Positions 24,996 to 32,857 are shown, counted from the stretch's first letter. The stretch: DNA of 40,026 bases from an uncultured Acidobacteriia bacterium (GCA_903881085.1 CAIRSA010000483.1:1-40026), one strand, 5' to 3'. The notes: generated by a model from the letters alone, not told the origin. Made by a program: numbers and translations.

Positions 24996-26048
24996 ATGAA
25001 ATTTCTTTCGCTTGCCGTCGCGCTCTCATGTCAGTTGTTCGCCCTCACCCCTGAACGGTTTCTTGCCCTGGAAAAAGCGCTCGAGGCCGAGCGGGAACGG
25101 CAGGGAATTGTGGGCATGTCCGCTGCGGTGCTGGTGAACGGCCAGGTGCGGTGGACGCGCGGGTTCGGCCTGTCTGACCTTGAAAACAATGTGGCTGCTC
25201 GGGCCGCCACCATGTACCGGCTGGGCTCGATTTCCAAACCGGTGACGGCCACGGCGATCATGCAGTTGGTGGAAAAGGGCAAGGTGGATCTTGATGAATC
25301 CATCCAGCGCTATGTGCCGTTGTTCCCACGCAAAAAGTGGCCGGTGACGGTGCGTGAACTGCTCGGGCATCTGGGCGGAATCCGCTCCTATGAAGGCGAC
25401 GAGTGGGGCAGCACAAAGCACTACGGCGACGTCATGGAGCCGCTCAGCATCTTCAAGAACGACCCTCTGGCGCATGAGCCGGGCACGAAATATCTGTACA
25501 CGACCTACGGCTTCAATCTGCTGGGTGCGGCGGTGGAGGAGGCGTCGGGACAAAGGTTCGCTGACTACATCCGCGAGCATATTTTTATGCCTGCGAGGGC
25601 GGAGTCGCTGCAGCCTGATAACACCTTCCTGATTATTCCCAACCGCACGCGCGGCTACATGGGGGGCCGTGACGGTAAGCTGGAAAACGCAATCCTGGCA
25701 GATACCAGTAACAAGATTCCGGGTGGGGGCTTGATCGGCACGGCGGAAGATGTGGCGCGCTTCGGCTCCGCGCTGATGCGGGGCGTGTTGCTGAGCGCCA
25801 AAAGCTTTGAGTTGATGGCCACCAGTTTGAAGTTGCGCGACGGAACGCAGACTGGCTACGGTCTGGGGCTCGGCCTGGGTGTGCACGCCAAGCACCGCAC
25901 ACTGTCACACGAAGGCAGCCAGCCGGGCACCCGGACGATTCTGGCGCTGCTGCCCGACGACCATGTGACGATTGCGATTATGACCAATACCGAGACCGCC
26001 AAGCAGACCGCGTTGCTAGAAGTAGCAATCAAAACTCTGTTCGAATGA
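24996..26048 (+). CDS. secreted serine hydrolase, class C beta-lactamase/LACTB-like
   Basis: A 350-residue exported hydrolase (signal peptide 1-16) of the serine beta-lactamase/penicillin-binding family. The catalytic Ser78-x-x-Lys81 is in GSISKPV. The second motif reads Tyr168-Thr-Thr in YTTYGFNLLG rather than Tyr-x-Asn, as in LACTB-type proteases and some esterases. The third motif corresponds to HEGSQPGTRT, a His-x-Gly variant. A peptidase or esterase role is therefore more likely than antibiotic resistance. I chose the ATG at 24996, where the signal peptide begins; a GTG eight codons earlier only adds charged residues. A 40-bp double-hairpin repeat follows the stop. Confidence 0.88.
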   Translation: MKFLSLAVALSCQLFALTPERFLALEKALEAERERQGIVGMSAAVLVNGQVRWTRGFGLSDLENNVAARAATMYRLGSISKPVTATAIMQLVEKGKVDLDESIQRYVPLFPRKKWPVTVRELLGHLGGIRSYEGDEWGSTKHYGDVMEPLSIFKNDPLAHEPGTKYLYTTYGFNLLGAAVEEASGQRFADYIREHIFMPARAESLQPDNTFLIIPNRTRGYMGGRDGKLENAILADTSNKIPGGGLIGTAEDVARFGSALMRGVLLSAKSFELMATSLKLRDGTQTGYGLGLGLGVHAKHRTLSHEGSQPGTRTILALLPDDHVTIAIMTNTETAKQTALLEVAIKTLFE

Positions 26049-26050
26049 TG

Positions 26051-26090
26051 TAGGGCAGAATGGCATTCTGCGGGCGAGTGGCACTCGCCC
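26051..26090. repeat. 40-bp double-hairpin repeat, copy 2
   Basis: Second copy of the element at 10012-10051, again just after the stop codon of a plus-strand gene and facing a convergent gene (lipA ends 8 bp away). The first hairpin arm CAGAAT/ATTCTG is unchanged; the second stem is GGGCGAGTG/CACTCGCCC, in which both bases of one pair differ from copy 1 and still pair. The placement suits a bidirectional terminator. Confidence 0.7.
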
Positions 26091-26097
26091 ATCCTGA

Positions 26098-26979
26098 CTA
26101 ACTTCTCACCTGCGCATCCAGCGAATCCGACGCATGATACGAGCTCCGCACCAGCGGCCCCGCCTCCACATGCTGAAAGCCCATGCGATAACCTTCCGCG
26201 CGCAGATCAGCGAACTCATTCACCGGCACGTAGCGCATGATGGGCAAATGCTTCTTCGACGGCCGCAGATACTGGCCCAACGTAAGAATATCGACATTGC
26301 TCGACCGCAAATCCCGCATCACTTCCACCACTTCCTCAAGAGTCTCGCCCAGACCAAGCATCAGGCCTGACTTCGTTGGCACATCCGGTCGGCTGGCTTT
26401 GGCGTAAGCAAGCATGTCGAGCGAACGTTCATACCGAGCGCCCAGCCGCACCATGCGATAGAGCCGCGGCACGGTCTCGGTATTGTGATTGAGCACGTCA
26501 GGCGCCTCCGACATCACAATATCCATCGCCGCATGCGAGCCCTGGAAATCGGGCACCAGAACCTCCACTTTGCAGCCTTCGATGCGTTCGCGGATGGCGC
26601 GCGTCACCAGCATGAACAGCTCCGCGCCGCCGTCTTTGCGATCATCCCGATTCACGCTGGTGATCACGGCGTACTTCAATCCGAGCGATGCCACCGCTTC
26701 GGCCACGCGGCGCGGCTCGTCGTAATCGACTTCCAGCGGCGCGCCTTTTTGTACGGCACAGAAGCCGCAGCGGCGCGTGCACACGTTGCCCAGAATCATG
26801 AACGTGGCGGTGCGTTGATTCCAGCACTCGCCAACGTTGGGGCAGGCCGCGCTTTCGCAAACGGTATGAAGATTGAGGCGCGACACCAGCGACTTCAATT
26901 CACGATAGTTATCGCCAACCGGGGCGGGCGCGCGGAGCCAATCCGGGCGCTCGATTTTGGGCTCAATGGAAACCAGCAC
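26098..26979 (-). CDS. lipA: lipoyl synthase
   Basis: Radical-SAM enzyme that inserts two sulfurs into protein-bound octanoyl groups to form lipoate. The 293-residue product has the family's two cluster motifs: the auxiliary cluster cysteines 41, 46 and 52 in CESAACPNVGEC and the radical-SAM cysteines 67, 71 and 74 in CTRRCGFC. The C-terminal RSSYH that donates a serine ligand is present. It is cytosolic. Its start lies 10 bp after the formiminotransferase stop, so it is the third gene of an operon with two histidine-degradation-like genes; no lipB is nearby. The association with histidine catabolism is unusual and may be only positional. Confidence 0.96.
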   Translation of the reverse strand: MLVSIEPKIERPDWLRAPAPVGDNYRELKSLVSRLNLHTVCESAACPNVGECWNQRTATFMILGNVCTRRCGFCAVQKGAPLEVDYDEPRRVAEAVASLGLKYAVITSVNRDDRKDGGAELFMLVTRAIRERIEGCKVEVLVPDFQGSHAAMDIVMSEAPDVLNHNTETVPRLYRMVRLGARYERSLDMLAYAKASRPDVPTKSGLMLGLGETLEEVVEVMRDLRSSNVDILTLGQYLRPSKKHLPIMRYVPVNEFADLRAEGYRMGFQHVEAGPLVRSSYHASDSLDAQVRS

Positions 26980-26989
26980 TATCCTCTTA

Positions 26990-27856
26990 TTATCGCAGAC
27001 GATTCTCGAGAACCGAATCGGGCGTTAGGTTTGAGATGCGCGGGTCGAGCGCGCGGCGCGGAATCAGACCGATCAATTCCGTCGAGGCGATCGAAGTTCC
27101 CAGGCGCGCCGCCTCTCGCTCCACGGCGTCAATCACCGTGCTGAGCGAGGTAACTTCGAAGTCTGTCAGGTTCATCGAAACCTGTGCCTGGTTTTGCGAA
27201 TGGAGCATAATGCTCAGCGCTTTCACGCACGGAAAGCCGCCGGAGGATTGGCGCACGGTGCGGGCGATCGCTTCGGCGATCTTCACATTTTCCGTTGCCA
27301 GATTGATATTGAAAGCGATCAAAAACTTGCGCGCTCCAAGCACGCAGGCGCCGGCGGTTGGATGCAGCAGCGGACCGCCAATATCGGGCCGGCGGGCCGC
27401 ATCCTCGCGCACCTCCTCGCGCAGACTCTCGAACTGGCCGCGGCGAATATTTTCCAGGCGCACGTTTTCGGGGCGGCGGGCGGCTGCTTCATAGAGATAA
27501 ACCGGTACTCCGAAGCGATGCCAGATCTGTTCGCCGGCATTCACCGCGAGCGTTGCGCACTCTTCCAGCGTAATGCCTTCGATAGGCACGAACGGCACCA
27601 CATCGGCCGCGCCAATGCGCGGATGGCCGCCGGTGTGCGCGTTCAGATCGATGAGCTCCGCGGCTTTGCCCACGGCGCGAACGGCCGCATCGGCCACTGC
27701 AACGGGCGGGCCGGCAAACGTCAGCACACTGCGATTGTGATCGGCGTCCATGGTGCGATCAAGCATGAGCGGGCCGATCGCGGCCTCAATCGCGTCAATG
27801 ATCTTCGCCTCGCGGCCTTCGGAAAAGTTGGCCACGCACTCCATCAGGCGTCTCAA
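26990..27856 (-). CDS. ftcD: glutamate formiminotransferase
   Basis: Transfers the formimino group of N-formimino-glutamate to tetrahydrofolate, the last step of one histidine-degradation route. The 288-residue product corresponds to the formiminotransferase half of animal FTCD, without the cyclodeaminase domain. It begins MECVANFSEG (from residue 5 or 6), the family hallmark, and contains the catalytic histidine block NAHTGGHPRIGAADVVPF; the second half carries the expected EAIARTVRQSSGGFPCVKAL segment. The start ATG overlaps the stop of the upstream HutI-like gene by four bases (ATGA), so the two proteins are translationally coupled. No hutH, hutU or cyclodeaminase gene is in the window. 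Confidence 0.93.
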   Translation of the reverse strand: MRRLMECVANFSEGREAKIIDAIEAAIGPLMLDRTMDADHNRSVLTFAGPPVAVADAAVRAVGKAAELIDLNAHTGGHPRIGAADVVPFVPIEGITLEECATLAVNAGEQIWHRFGVPVYLYEAAARRPENVRLENIRRGQFESLREEVREDAARRPDIGGPLLHPTAGACVLGARKFLIAFNINLATENVKIAEAIARTVRQSSGGFPCVKALSIMLHSQNQAQVSMNLTDFEVTSLSTVIDAVEREAARLGTSIASTELIGLIPRRALDPRISNLTPDSVLENRLR

Positions 27857-29133
27857 CTCGCGGCCTGCCAGCCCGGCTCCTTTTCCTCGAACAGAATTTC
27901 ACCGTTCTTGATAACTGTATGGACTAAGTTCACACCAAAATGATACGGTATTTCGCGGTAGTCGGGCACATCAAACATCACGGCGTCGCCTGCTTTGCCC
28001 ACTTGGAGCGACCCGGCAACTCCGCCGCGATTCAGTGCATGGGCCCCATTGATTGTTGCAGCGGTGATGGCCTCGGACGGCAGCATGCGCATTTTCGTGC
28101 AGGCCAGCGAAAGGATCATGGCCATGCTGATTGTTGGGCACAGTCCAGGATTGAAGCCGGTTGCCAGGGCCACTGCCGCGCCGCTTTCAATCAGCATGCG
28201 GGCCGGCGGATAGCGCTCCAGCGTGCGATGGTAGATGGGCCCGGGAAGAAGCGTGGCCATCACTTGCGAGCGGGCCAGCAGATCCGCGTCTTCCTGGCTG
28301 GCGTGTTCCAGTCGATCGATGCTGACCACGCCGAACTCGATGCCGAGCGAGACATAATCCAGCCGCTTATAGGCTTCGGCCTGCATCTTGAGCTGGAAGC
28401 CGAGGTGGCCCGCGCATTCCAGATATTGGCGTACGAGCGCACGAGAGAAGACGCCGTCGGAACATTCGATGTCGACAAACGTGGCCAGTTTGCGGCGGCG
28501 TAGTTGCGGCAGCATTTCGCTGCACATCCAATCGATGTAATCGGCCGGACGGCCGGCAAACTCGTCAGGCAGGAAATGCGCACCCAGGTAGGTGGGGGCG
28601 ATGTCGTGTGGGGGTTCATTCAGTGACTGGATGGCTTTCAACGATTTGATCTCGCTGGAATCATCCAGGCCGTAGCCGGATTTGGCTTCGAGTGTGGTGG
28701 TGCCGTGGCGGTAGAACTGGCGCAGGGTCTTGCGGGCTTCCAGAAACAGCCTGCTGGCCTGCGCGGCGCGCACGGCGCGGACGCTCCATCGCAGCCCCCC
28801 GCCAGCATCGTCAATATCCTGGTCCGATGCGCCGGCGATGCGCATCTCGTAGTCGGACATGCGCACGGGGCCGCAGATCAGATGGGTGTTACTATCGACG
28901 AATCCGGGCATCACAACGCGACCCGATGCGTCGATGGCGCGGTCGGCCTTGCGCGCGGAGGCCAGATTTTCCACGCGGCGGGTTGGGCCGGCTTCGGCCA
29001 CGCGGCCGTCCACAATGAGAACGGCACCGTCCTGGATAATTCCTAAATCGCGCATGGATGATCCGCGGCGGGGACCACTCGGGCCATGCAATGTCAGCAA
29101 TTGCCTGGCACCGTAGATCAAGAGGCTTGACAT
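27853..29133 (-). CDS. HutI-like amidohydrolase with most metal ligands replaced
   Basis: By overall sequence this 426-residue protein aligns with imidazolonepropionase, which opens the imidazolone ring in histidine catabolism. Using Bacillus subtilis HutI numbering plus two, the metal ligands His80, His249 and Asp324 become Asn82 (in VDSNTHL), Gln251 (in KMQAEAY) and Gly326 (in ATGFNPG); only His84 (His82) remains. The catalytic Glu252 and His272 positions are Ala254 and Arg274. Residues that contact the substrate are kept: Arg91, Tyr154 in KSGYG and the GAH histidine. It is full length and intact, coupled to formiminotransferase. It may be a pseudoenzyme, a differently catalysed enzyme, or a regulatory subunit. 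Ordinary HutI activity is unlikely unless the alignment is wrong. Confidence 0.85.
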   Translation of the reverse strand: MSSLLIYGARQLLTLHGPSGPRRGSSMRDLGIIQDGAVLIVDGRVAEAGPTRRVENLASARKADRAIDASGRVVMPGFVDSNTHLICGPVRMSDYEMRIAGASDQDIDDAGGGLRWSVRAVRAAQASRLFLEARKTLRQFYRHGTTTLEAKSGYGLDDSSEIKSLKAIQSLNEPPHDIAPTYLGAHFLPDEFAGRPADYIDWMCSEMLPQLRRRKLATFVDIECSDGVFSRALVRQYLECAGHLGFQLKMQAEAYKRLDYVSLGIEFGVVSIDRLEHASQEDADLLARSQVMATLLPGPIYHRTLERYPPARMLIESGAAVALATGFNPGLCPTISMAMILSLACTKMRMLPSEAITAATINGAHALNRGGVAGSLQVGKAGDAVMFDVPDYREIPYHFGVNLVHTVIKNGEILFEEKEPGWQAAS

Positions 29134-29140
29134 TCGGTTC

Positions 29141-29160
29141 TGGTAGTTCTAGGACTACCA
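29141..29160. promoter_or_regulatory. 20-bp near-perfect palindrome at the hutI-like operon start
   Basis: TGGTAGT and ACTACCA arms (29141-29147, 29154-29160) enclose a CTAG centre; 18 of 20 positions obey the symmetry. It starts seven bases upstream of the hutI-like ATG. On the minus strand a TTCACT (29196-29191) and TACAAT (29172-29167) pair with 18-bp spacing would place the transcript start at about 29160, so the palindrome lies across the start of the leader. This suits a repressor operator or a short leader hairpin. It does not match the HutC-type operator I know. Confidence 0.55.
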
Positions 29161-29325
29161 ATTACGATTGTATAACAGCTTTATGAAATAAGTGAATTAA
29201 TTCGAAGATTCTAAGGTGTTTCCTGTCTGGTTTAACCTGCCTTATTGGGCAAGTAGGGCAGCTTAATTTTCAATGGTGATGTGCGAACTCGCAGATCTCT
29301 CAGGCCTATAAGTTCCAAGCGAACT

Positions 29326-29346
29326 GGACAGGCGATTCGCCTGTCC
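29326..29346. repeat. 21-bp perfect palindrome
   Basis: Perfect inverted repeat with arms GGACAGGCGA around one base, 20 bp downstream of the propeller gene stop at 29366 and so placed as a terminator for that minus-strand operon. The arms match the palindrome at 610-630 except for one pair. The rest of the 232-bp interval (29134-29365) holds the operon promoter and operator and nothing else I can support. Confidence 0.6.
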
Positions 29347-29365
29347 AAATTGTAACTTTTCACGC

Positions 29366-30325
29366 TCAGTGACCCGCTAACGGAATCACAGGATCCGGAC
29401 CGCTGTCTTTGGGCAACTGGATGACGCGTTCGATCTTTCGCCCAGGCACCGAGATGAAGATGAGCTTGTCCTGATCCTGTATGCCGGCGAAAGCGCGCTT
29501 GCCGTCGCGGGTCAAGGTGAGCGACAGAGGCTTGCCGCCGAGCGCGATGGTGGCAGTCTGTTTGCGCGTGGCGACGTCGGCGAATCCCGCGGACTCACCC
29601 GCCTGCATGTTATACACCAACGTCTTGCCATCGGGCGTCAACGCGATGCGTCCGGGGCCTTTGCCAGTGGGGATTGCGCCGATAACAGCCTGTTTCAAAA
29701 CATCAATGATATGGATCTGATTGCTGTCAGCATTTGTCAGATACAGCAGTTTGCCGTCGTGCGAGAATACGCCGCCCTGCGGCTTGGCGCCGGTCTGGAT
29801 GAGTTTCGTTTTGCCGGTTGCGAGTTCGATGACGGCGAGTGTGTTCGAATCCACGTTGCTGACAAAAGCCCACTTGCCATCGGCAGTGGGCATCACCATG
29901 TGCGGGCTCTTGCCCTGCACGTCGAAATCGCGCAGCACCTTCGATTGCGCCGGGTTCACCAGAATCAATCCGTACGGCCGCTCCGTAGTGGCGAGCAGAT
30001 TAGGCGTCCCCGGCAGCAGCGCGATGCCATGCGGGCGATGGAAGCGGCCGAGGTCGATGGTCTTCACCAGGCGCATCGCCTGCGCGTCGACAACCGCGAT
30101 AGCGTTTGTGCCCATCGTGTCCTCTGTCATCCACAGCACGCCGTTCACGCTCACGTAGAGCAGTTTGCCATCGGGCGATAAAACGGCTTCGTGCGGGAAC
30201 GGCCCCACCTTCACCTGCGCCAGTTGCTTGCCGTCTTCCGAAAAGAAGGCGACCGCGCCGGCGACTTTTTCGATGACCGCGATGTACGGCATCGCAGCGG
30301 CCAGCATCAAGGTGAGTGGGATCAT
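29366..30325 (-). CDS. secreted YncE-like beta-propeller protein
   Basis: A 319-residue exported protein (signal sequence in IPLTLMLAAAMPYIAV) made of repeated PDGKxLY blades such as LSPDGKLLYVS, FSHDGKLLYLT and LTPDGKTLVYN, that is a seven-bladed lactonase/YncE-type propeller. No catalytic metal residues of known lactonases are obvious. The start ATG at 30325 overlaps the GMC oxidoreductase stop by four bases (ATGA); the frame is open a little further but only shadows the upstream gene. It ends a three-gene operon with the GMC enzyme and its small subunit, so it may act on or bind the product of that oxidation, for instance a lactone. That is inference. Confidence 0.8.
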   Translation of the reverse strand: MIPLTLMLAAAMPYIAVIEKVAGAVAFFSEDGKQLAQVKVGPFPHEAVLSPDGKLLYVSVNGVLWMTEDTMGTNAIAVVDAQAMRLVKTIDLGRFHRPHGIALLPGTPNLLATTERPYGLILVNPAQSKVLRDFDVQGKSPHMVMPTADGKWAFVSNVDSNTLAVIELATGKTKLIQTGAKPQGGVFSHDGKLLYLTNADSNQIHIIDVLKQAVIGAIPTGKGPGRIALTPDGKTLVYNMQAGESAGFADVATRKQTATIALGGKPLSLTLTRDGKRAFAGIQDQDKLIFISVPGRKIERVIQLPKDSGPDPVIPLAGH

Positions 30326-31971
30326 GCGGGCTTCCTTTGCTGCTTCACGATTGCGGCCGAGGCCCAATAGGCGATGGCCTGAATGGTCAACGATGGATTG
30401 AAGCCGCCGTTGTTGACGTTGACGCTGCCATCCACGACGTAAACGTTGTCCACGTCGTGAATGCGGCAGTGCTTGTCGACAACAGAAGTCTTCGGATCGT
30501 TACCCATGCGGCACGTGCCGGCCTGATGCTGGCCGCCGCTCAAGCCCAGGCCTGGAGGCGTCTGCCAGGTGCGCGTGGCGCCGGCTTCACGCAACCACTG
30601 CTCCGCTTTCGCCGCAAGATACTTGCCCACTTCCAAGTCGTGCGGATGGCGGTGGCCGCTCAGCCGGACGGTGGGAATGCCCCACGAGTCACGCAATTCG
30701 GGTGCGAGTTGCACGCGGCTTTCAAACACCGGCATCTCCTGCACCGGGCCTTTGATGCCCGCGGAACGCTTGTAGTATTTGCGCACGAACTGTTTATGCG
30801 CCAGCCCCCAACGCGGCAGATCGGGCGGCAGTGCTGAGCGTGAGAACAGATAGGGCAGTCGAATGAATTCGTTCGACAGCAACGCCCCGCCCTTTAAACC
30901 ATCGGGCAGTCCGTGGTTGAAGTCGCAGCAGGCTACACTGGCGGCCGGTCCCATGCCATCGAATACTTCCTCTTCGAAGAGTCCGAAAGCGCCAGTGTAA
31001 GCGTGGCCCTGCAGATTGCGGCCCACCCAGTCATTGCGGTTGCCTAGGCCGTTGGGGAACATCTTTGTCGCGGAGTTGAACAGCAGCCGCGGCGACTCGG
31101 TAGCAGAGCAGGAGACGATCACCAGTCGGCAAGGCTGCTCGTTGAGCTGCCCGTTCTGGACGTATTCGACGCCGGTTGCCTTGCCTTTGTCATCGACCAC
31201 AATCTTCCTCGCGATGGCGTTGGTGCGCAGATCGCAGTGGCCGGTTTTGATCGCCCGCGGAATCACGGTGACGGCGGTGGAATTCTTCGCGTCCGCTTCG
31301 CACGCAAAGCCCACGCAATGCGGGCACAGCACGCATCCAGGCCGCCCCTGATACTCCACGGAGTTGATCGCCATCGGTATCGGGAAGGGATGCCAGTTCA
31401 ACCGCTTTGCCGCCTTCGAAAGCAGTGTCGCTTCGGTGTTGAAGGGTAGCGGCGGCATCGGATACGGTTTACTGCGCGGAGCGTCGAACGGGTTCGCCCC
31501 GGCCTTGCCCGATACTCCGATCTCCCACTCTGCTTTGGCGTAGTAGGGCTCCAGCTCGGCGAAGGTGATGGGCCAGTCTTCCAGCGTGCTGCCCGCCGGC
31601 GCGCCGTAGGTGGACTTCATTTTGAAGTCGCGTTCATGGAAGCGCCACGCCATGGCGCCGTAGCTGCGCGTGCCGCCGCCAACGCAGGCCGCGATGTTGT
31701 TGTAGCCGCCTTCCGATGGCCGAACTTTGCTCACGCGGCCGCTTGCGTCCATCACTTCGCGAACGTAGTTTTTGTCGTCAGGTCCGAATGCATTGCCAAG
31801 CACCGTGGTGCGCTGGCTGTGCAGTTCGTCATGGCCAGTGGCGCTGAACGGCTGCTGGTCGCCGCGCTCCAGCAGTGCCACGCGCATCCCGGCCAGTGCC
31901 AGTTGCTCGGCGACGATGCCGCCCGCCGCACCTGCGCCGATAACCACTGCGTCAACCGGTGAGAGTTTCAA
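30322..31971 (-). CDS. GMC-family flavoprotein, gluconate 2-dehydrogenase large-subunit type
   Basis: Oxidises sugars or polyols with FAD; 549 residues from the chosen start. The FAD Rossmann motif is VVIGAGAAGGIVAEQLALAG at the N-terminus. The C-terminal catalytic pair is the His of GGQHQAGTCRMG and the Asn of GGFNPSLTIQAIAYW, as in gluconate-2-dehydrogenase large subunits. A cysteine cluster CVLCPHCVGFAC is present in the middle, also common in this group. I prefer a TTG start at 31971 that overlaps the upstream stop (TTGA) with GGAGGA ten bases away; a longer reading exists but lies inside the upstream gene. No cytochrome c subunit is adjacent, unlike the three-subunit enzymes. Confidence 0.85.
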   Translation of the reverse strand: MKLSPVDAVVIGAGAAGGIVAEQLALAGMRVALLERGDQQPFSATGHDELHSQRTTVLGNAFGPDDKNYVREVMDASGRVSKVRPSEGGYNNIAACVGGGTRSYGAMAWRFHERDFKMKSTYGAPAGSTLEDWPITFAELEPYYAKAEWEIGVSGKAGANPFDAPRSKPYPMPPLPFNTEATLLSKAAKRLNWHPFPIPMAINSVEYQGRPGCVLCPHCVGFACEADAKNSTAVTVIPRAIKTGHCDLRTNAIARKIVVDDKGKATGVEYVQNGQLNEQPCRLVIVSCSATESPRLLFNSATKMFPNGLGNRNDWVGRNLQGHAYTGAFGLFEEEVFDGMGPAASVACCDFNHGLPDGLKGGALLSNEFIRLPYLFSRSALPPDLPRWGLAHKQFVRKYYKRSAGIKGPVQEMPVFESRVQLAPELRDSWGIPTVRLSGHRHPHDLEVGKYLAAKAEQWLREAGATRTWQTPPGLGLSGGQHQAGTCRMGNDPKTSVVDKHCRIHDVDNVYVVDGSVNVNNGGFNPSLTIQAIAYWASAAIVKQQRKPA

Positions 31972-32438
31972 TGCTTGTGGTCCTCCGTCATCACGTCTTT
32001 GATGCCCAGCATTTTCCAACTGGCCTCGTCGCGATTGCCGCCGTGCTTGGGGCTGCCGTAGAAGCCCTGCATGGTGTGATCGATCACCATGCGGAAGAAG
32101 CTCGACTCGCGTTCGATCTGGCGCAGATAGGTGGCCTGTTCATCGAAGCTCAGGCTGAGAAATTCTTTGCCAGTCTTCTTCGAGCAGGCCGATTGGAAGA
32201 GTGGGATGCCGTTGCGATAGTCCGCGGCGAATTTCGCCAGCGGGCCGGTCAATTGCTTGTCGATGTAGTAGACGACGCCCGCGGCCACTGCGCCCGGAGC
32301 ATCGTCGGCAGGGATGATCTGGTTGGTCAGAGCTTCGACCACCTTGGCCTCGCCGGTGGTGAACCAAACCAGCGGCCCGGAATACAACGCAGGCGCAGCG
32401 AACTGGAGTGCGAACAGGCGGCGGCTGATTGGGGTCAT
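31968..32438 (-). CDS. gluconate 2-dehydrogenase subunit 3 family protein
   Basis: A 156-residue exported small subunit that escorts or stabilises the GMC flavoprotein. The N-terminus ISRRLFALQFAAPAL is a twin-arginine-like signal, consistent with export of a folded flavin complex. The body has the family pattern: ALTNQIIPADDAPGA, then YYIDKQL and a late helix with GFYGSPKHGGNRD. I chose the ATG at 32438, with AGGAG upstream; the frame is open for 45 more codons but encodes low-complexity residues from a dispersed repeat. Its stop overlaps the GMC start, so the subunits are coupled. Confidence 0.85.
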   Translation of the reverse strand: MTPISRRLFALQFAAPALYSGPLVWFTTGEAKVVEALTNQIIPADDAPGAVAAGVVYYIDKQLTGPLAKFAADYRNGIPLFQSACSKKTGKEFLSLSFDEQATYLRQIERESSFFRMVIDHTMQGFYGSPKHGGNRDEASWKMLGIKDVMTEDHKH

Positions 32439-32523
32439 GTCGAAAACTCCTGCTCGTATTCTAAACGATCCAAGCTCAGTCTTATCCGTGCCTGCCCGCC
32501 GAAGCTCGAAGAGCGAAGGAGGG

Positions 32524-32550
32524 TCCATCCGTGTGCATCCGTGGCCAATT
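32524..32550. repeat. dispersed 10-bp-unit repeat, second copy
   Basis: Reverse complement of the 560-591 motif, with ATCCGTGTGCATCCGTGG as the core and the same 10-bp period. It lies in the 209-bp interval upstream of the subunit-3 gene, where no other feature is seen. Confidence 0.6.
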
Positions 32551-32647
32551 CGTTCGTCTTCCTCAGGCAACATGCGGCTCCCCTCACAATTGGCCGCTCA
32601 AGAGTCACGTGCAAAGAATATTTTTCTTCTCCCACGAAATCAATGAC

Positions 32648-32836
32648 ATGACATTTTCTGAAAACTCACTTCCGCTTGTCTCCGTGGCAAACTTGAAATC
32701 GAAGCACGTGGGTCCGGCCGGACCGCTTCCGCTGCATTACGATGTCCCCGCGGGCCAGGCATTATCTATTGGTCCTTACAGATTGCCGCAGACTTATATC
32801 AAGGCAGTCAAAGCGCACAGGCCGACGGGCGCCTAG
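32648..32836 (+). CDS. doubtful small open frame, 62 aa
   Basis: The peptide MTFSENSLPLVSVANL... has 62 residues with no recognised domain and no ribosome site ahead of its ATG. Its 3' end is inside a strong hairpin (32813-32857), and the stop codon is in the hairpin loop. It could be a short gene, a relic, or chance. It is listed so the interval is not left blank. Confidence 0.2.
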   Translation: MTFSENSLPLVSVANLKSKHVGPAGPLPLHYDVPAGQALSIGPYRLPQTYIKAVKAHRPTGA

Positions 32837-32857
32837 CCCGTCGAGTCCGTTGTGCGC
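32813..32857. other. compound hairpin
   Basis: Outer arms GCGCACA/TGTGCGC (32813-32819, 32851-32857) and inner arms CGACGGGC/GCCCGTCG (32823-32830, 32836-32843) form an interrupted stem. No U-tract follows. It may be a repeat or a terminator. Confidence 0.5.
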
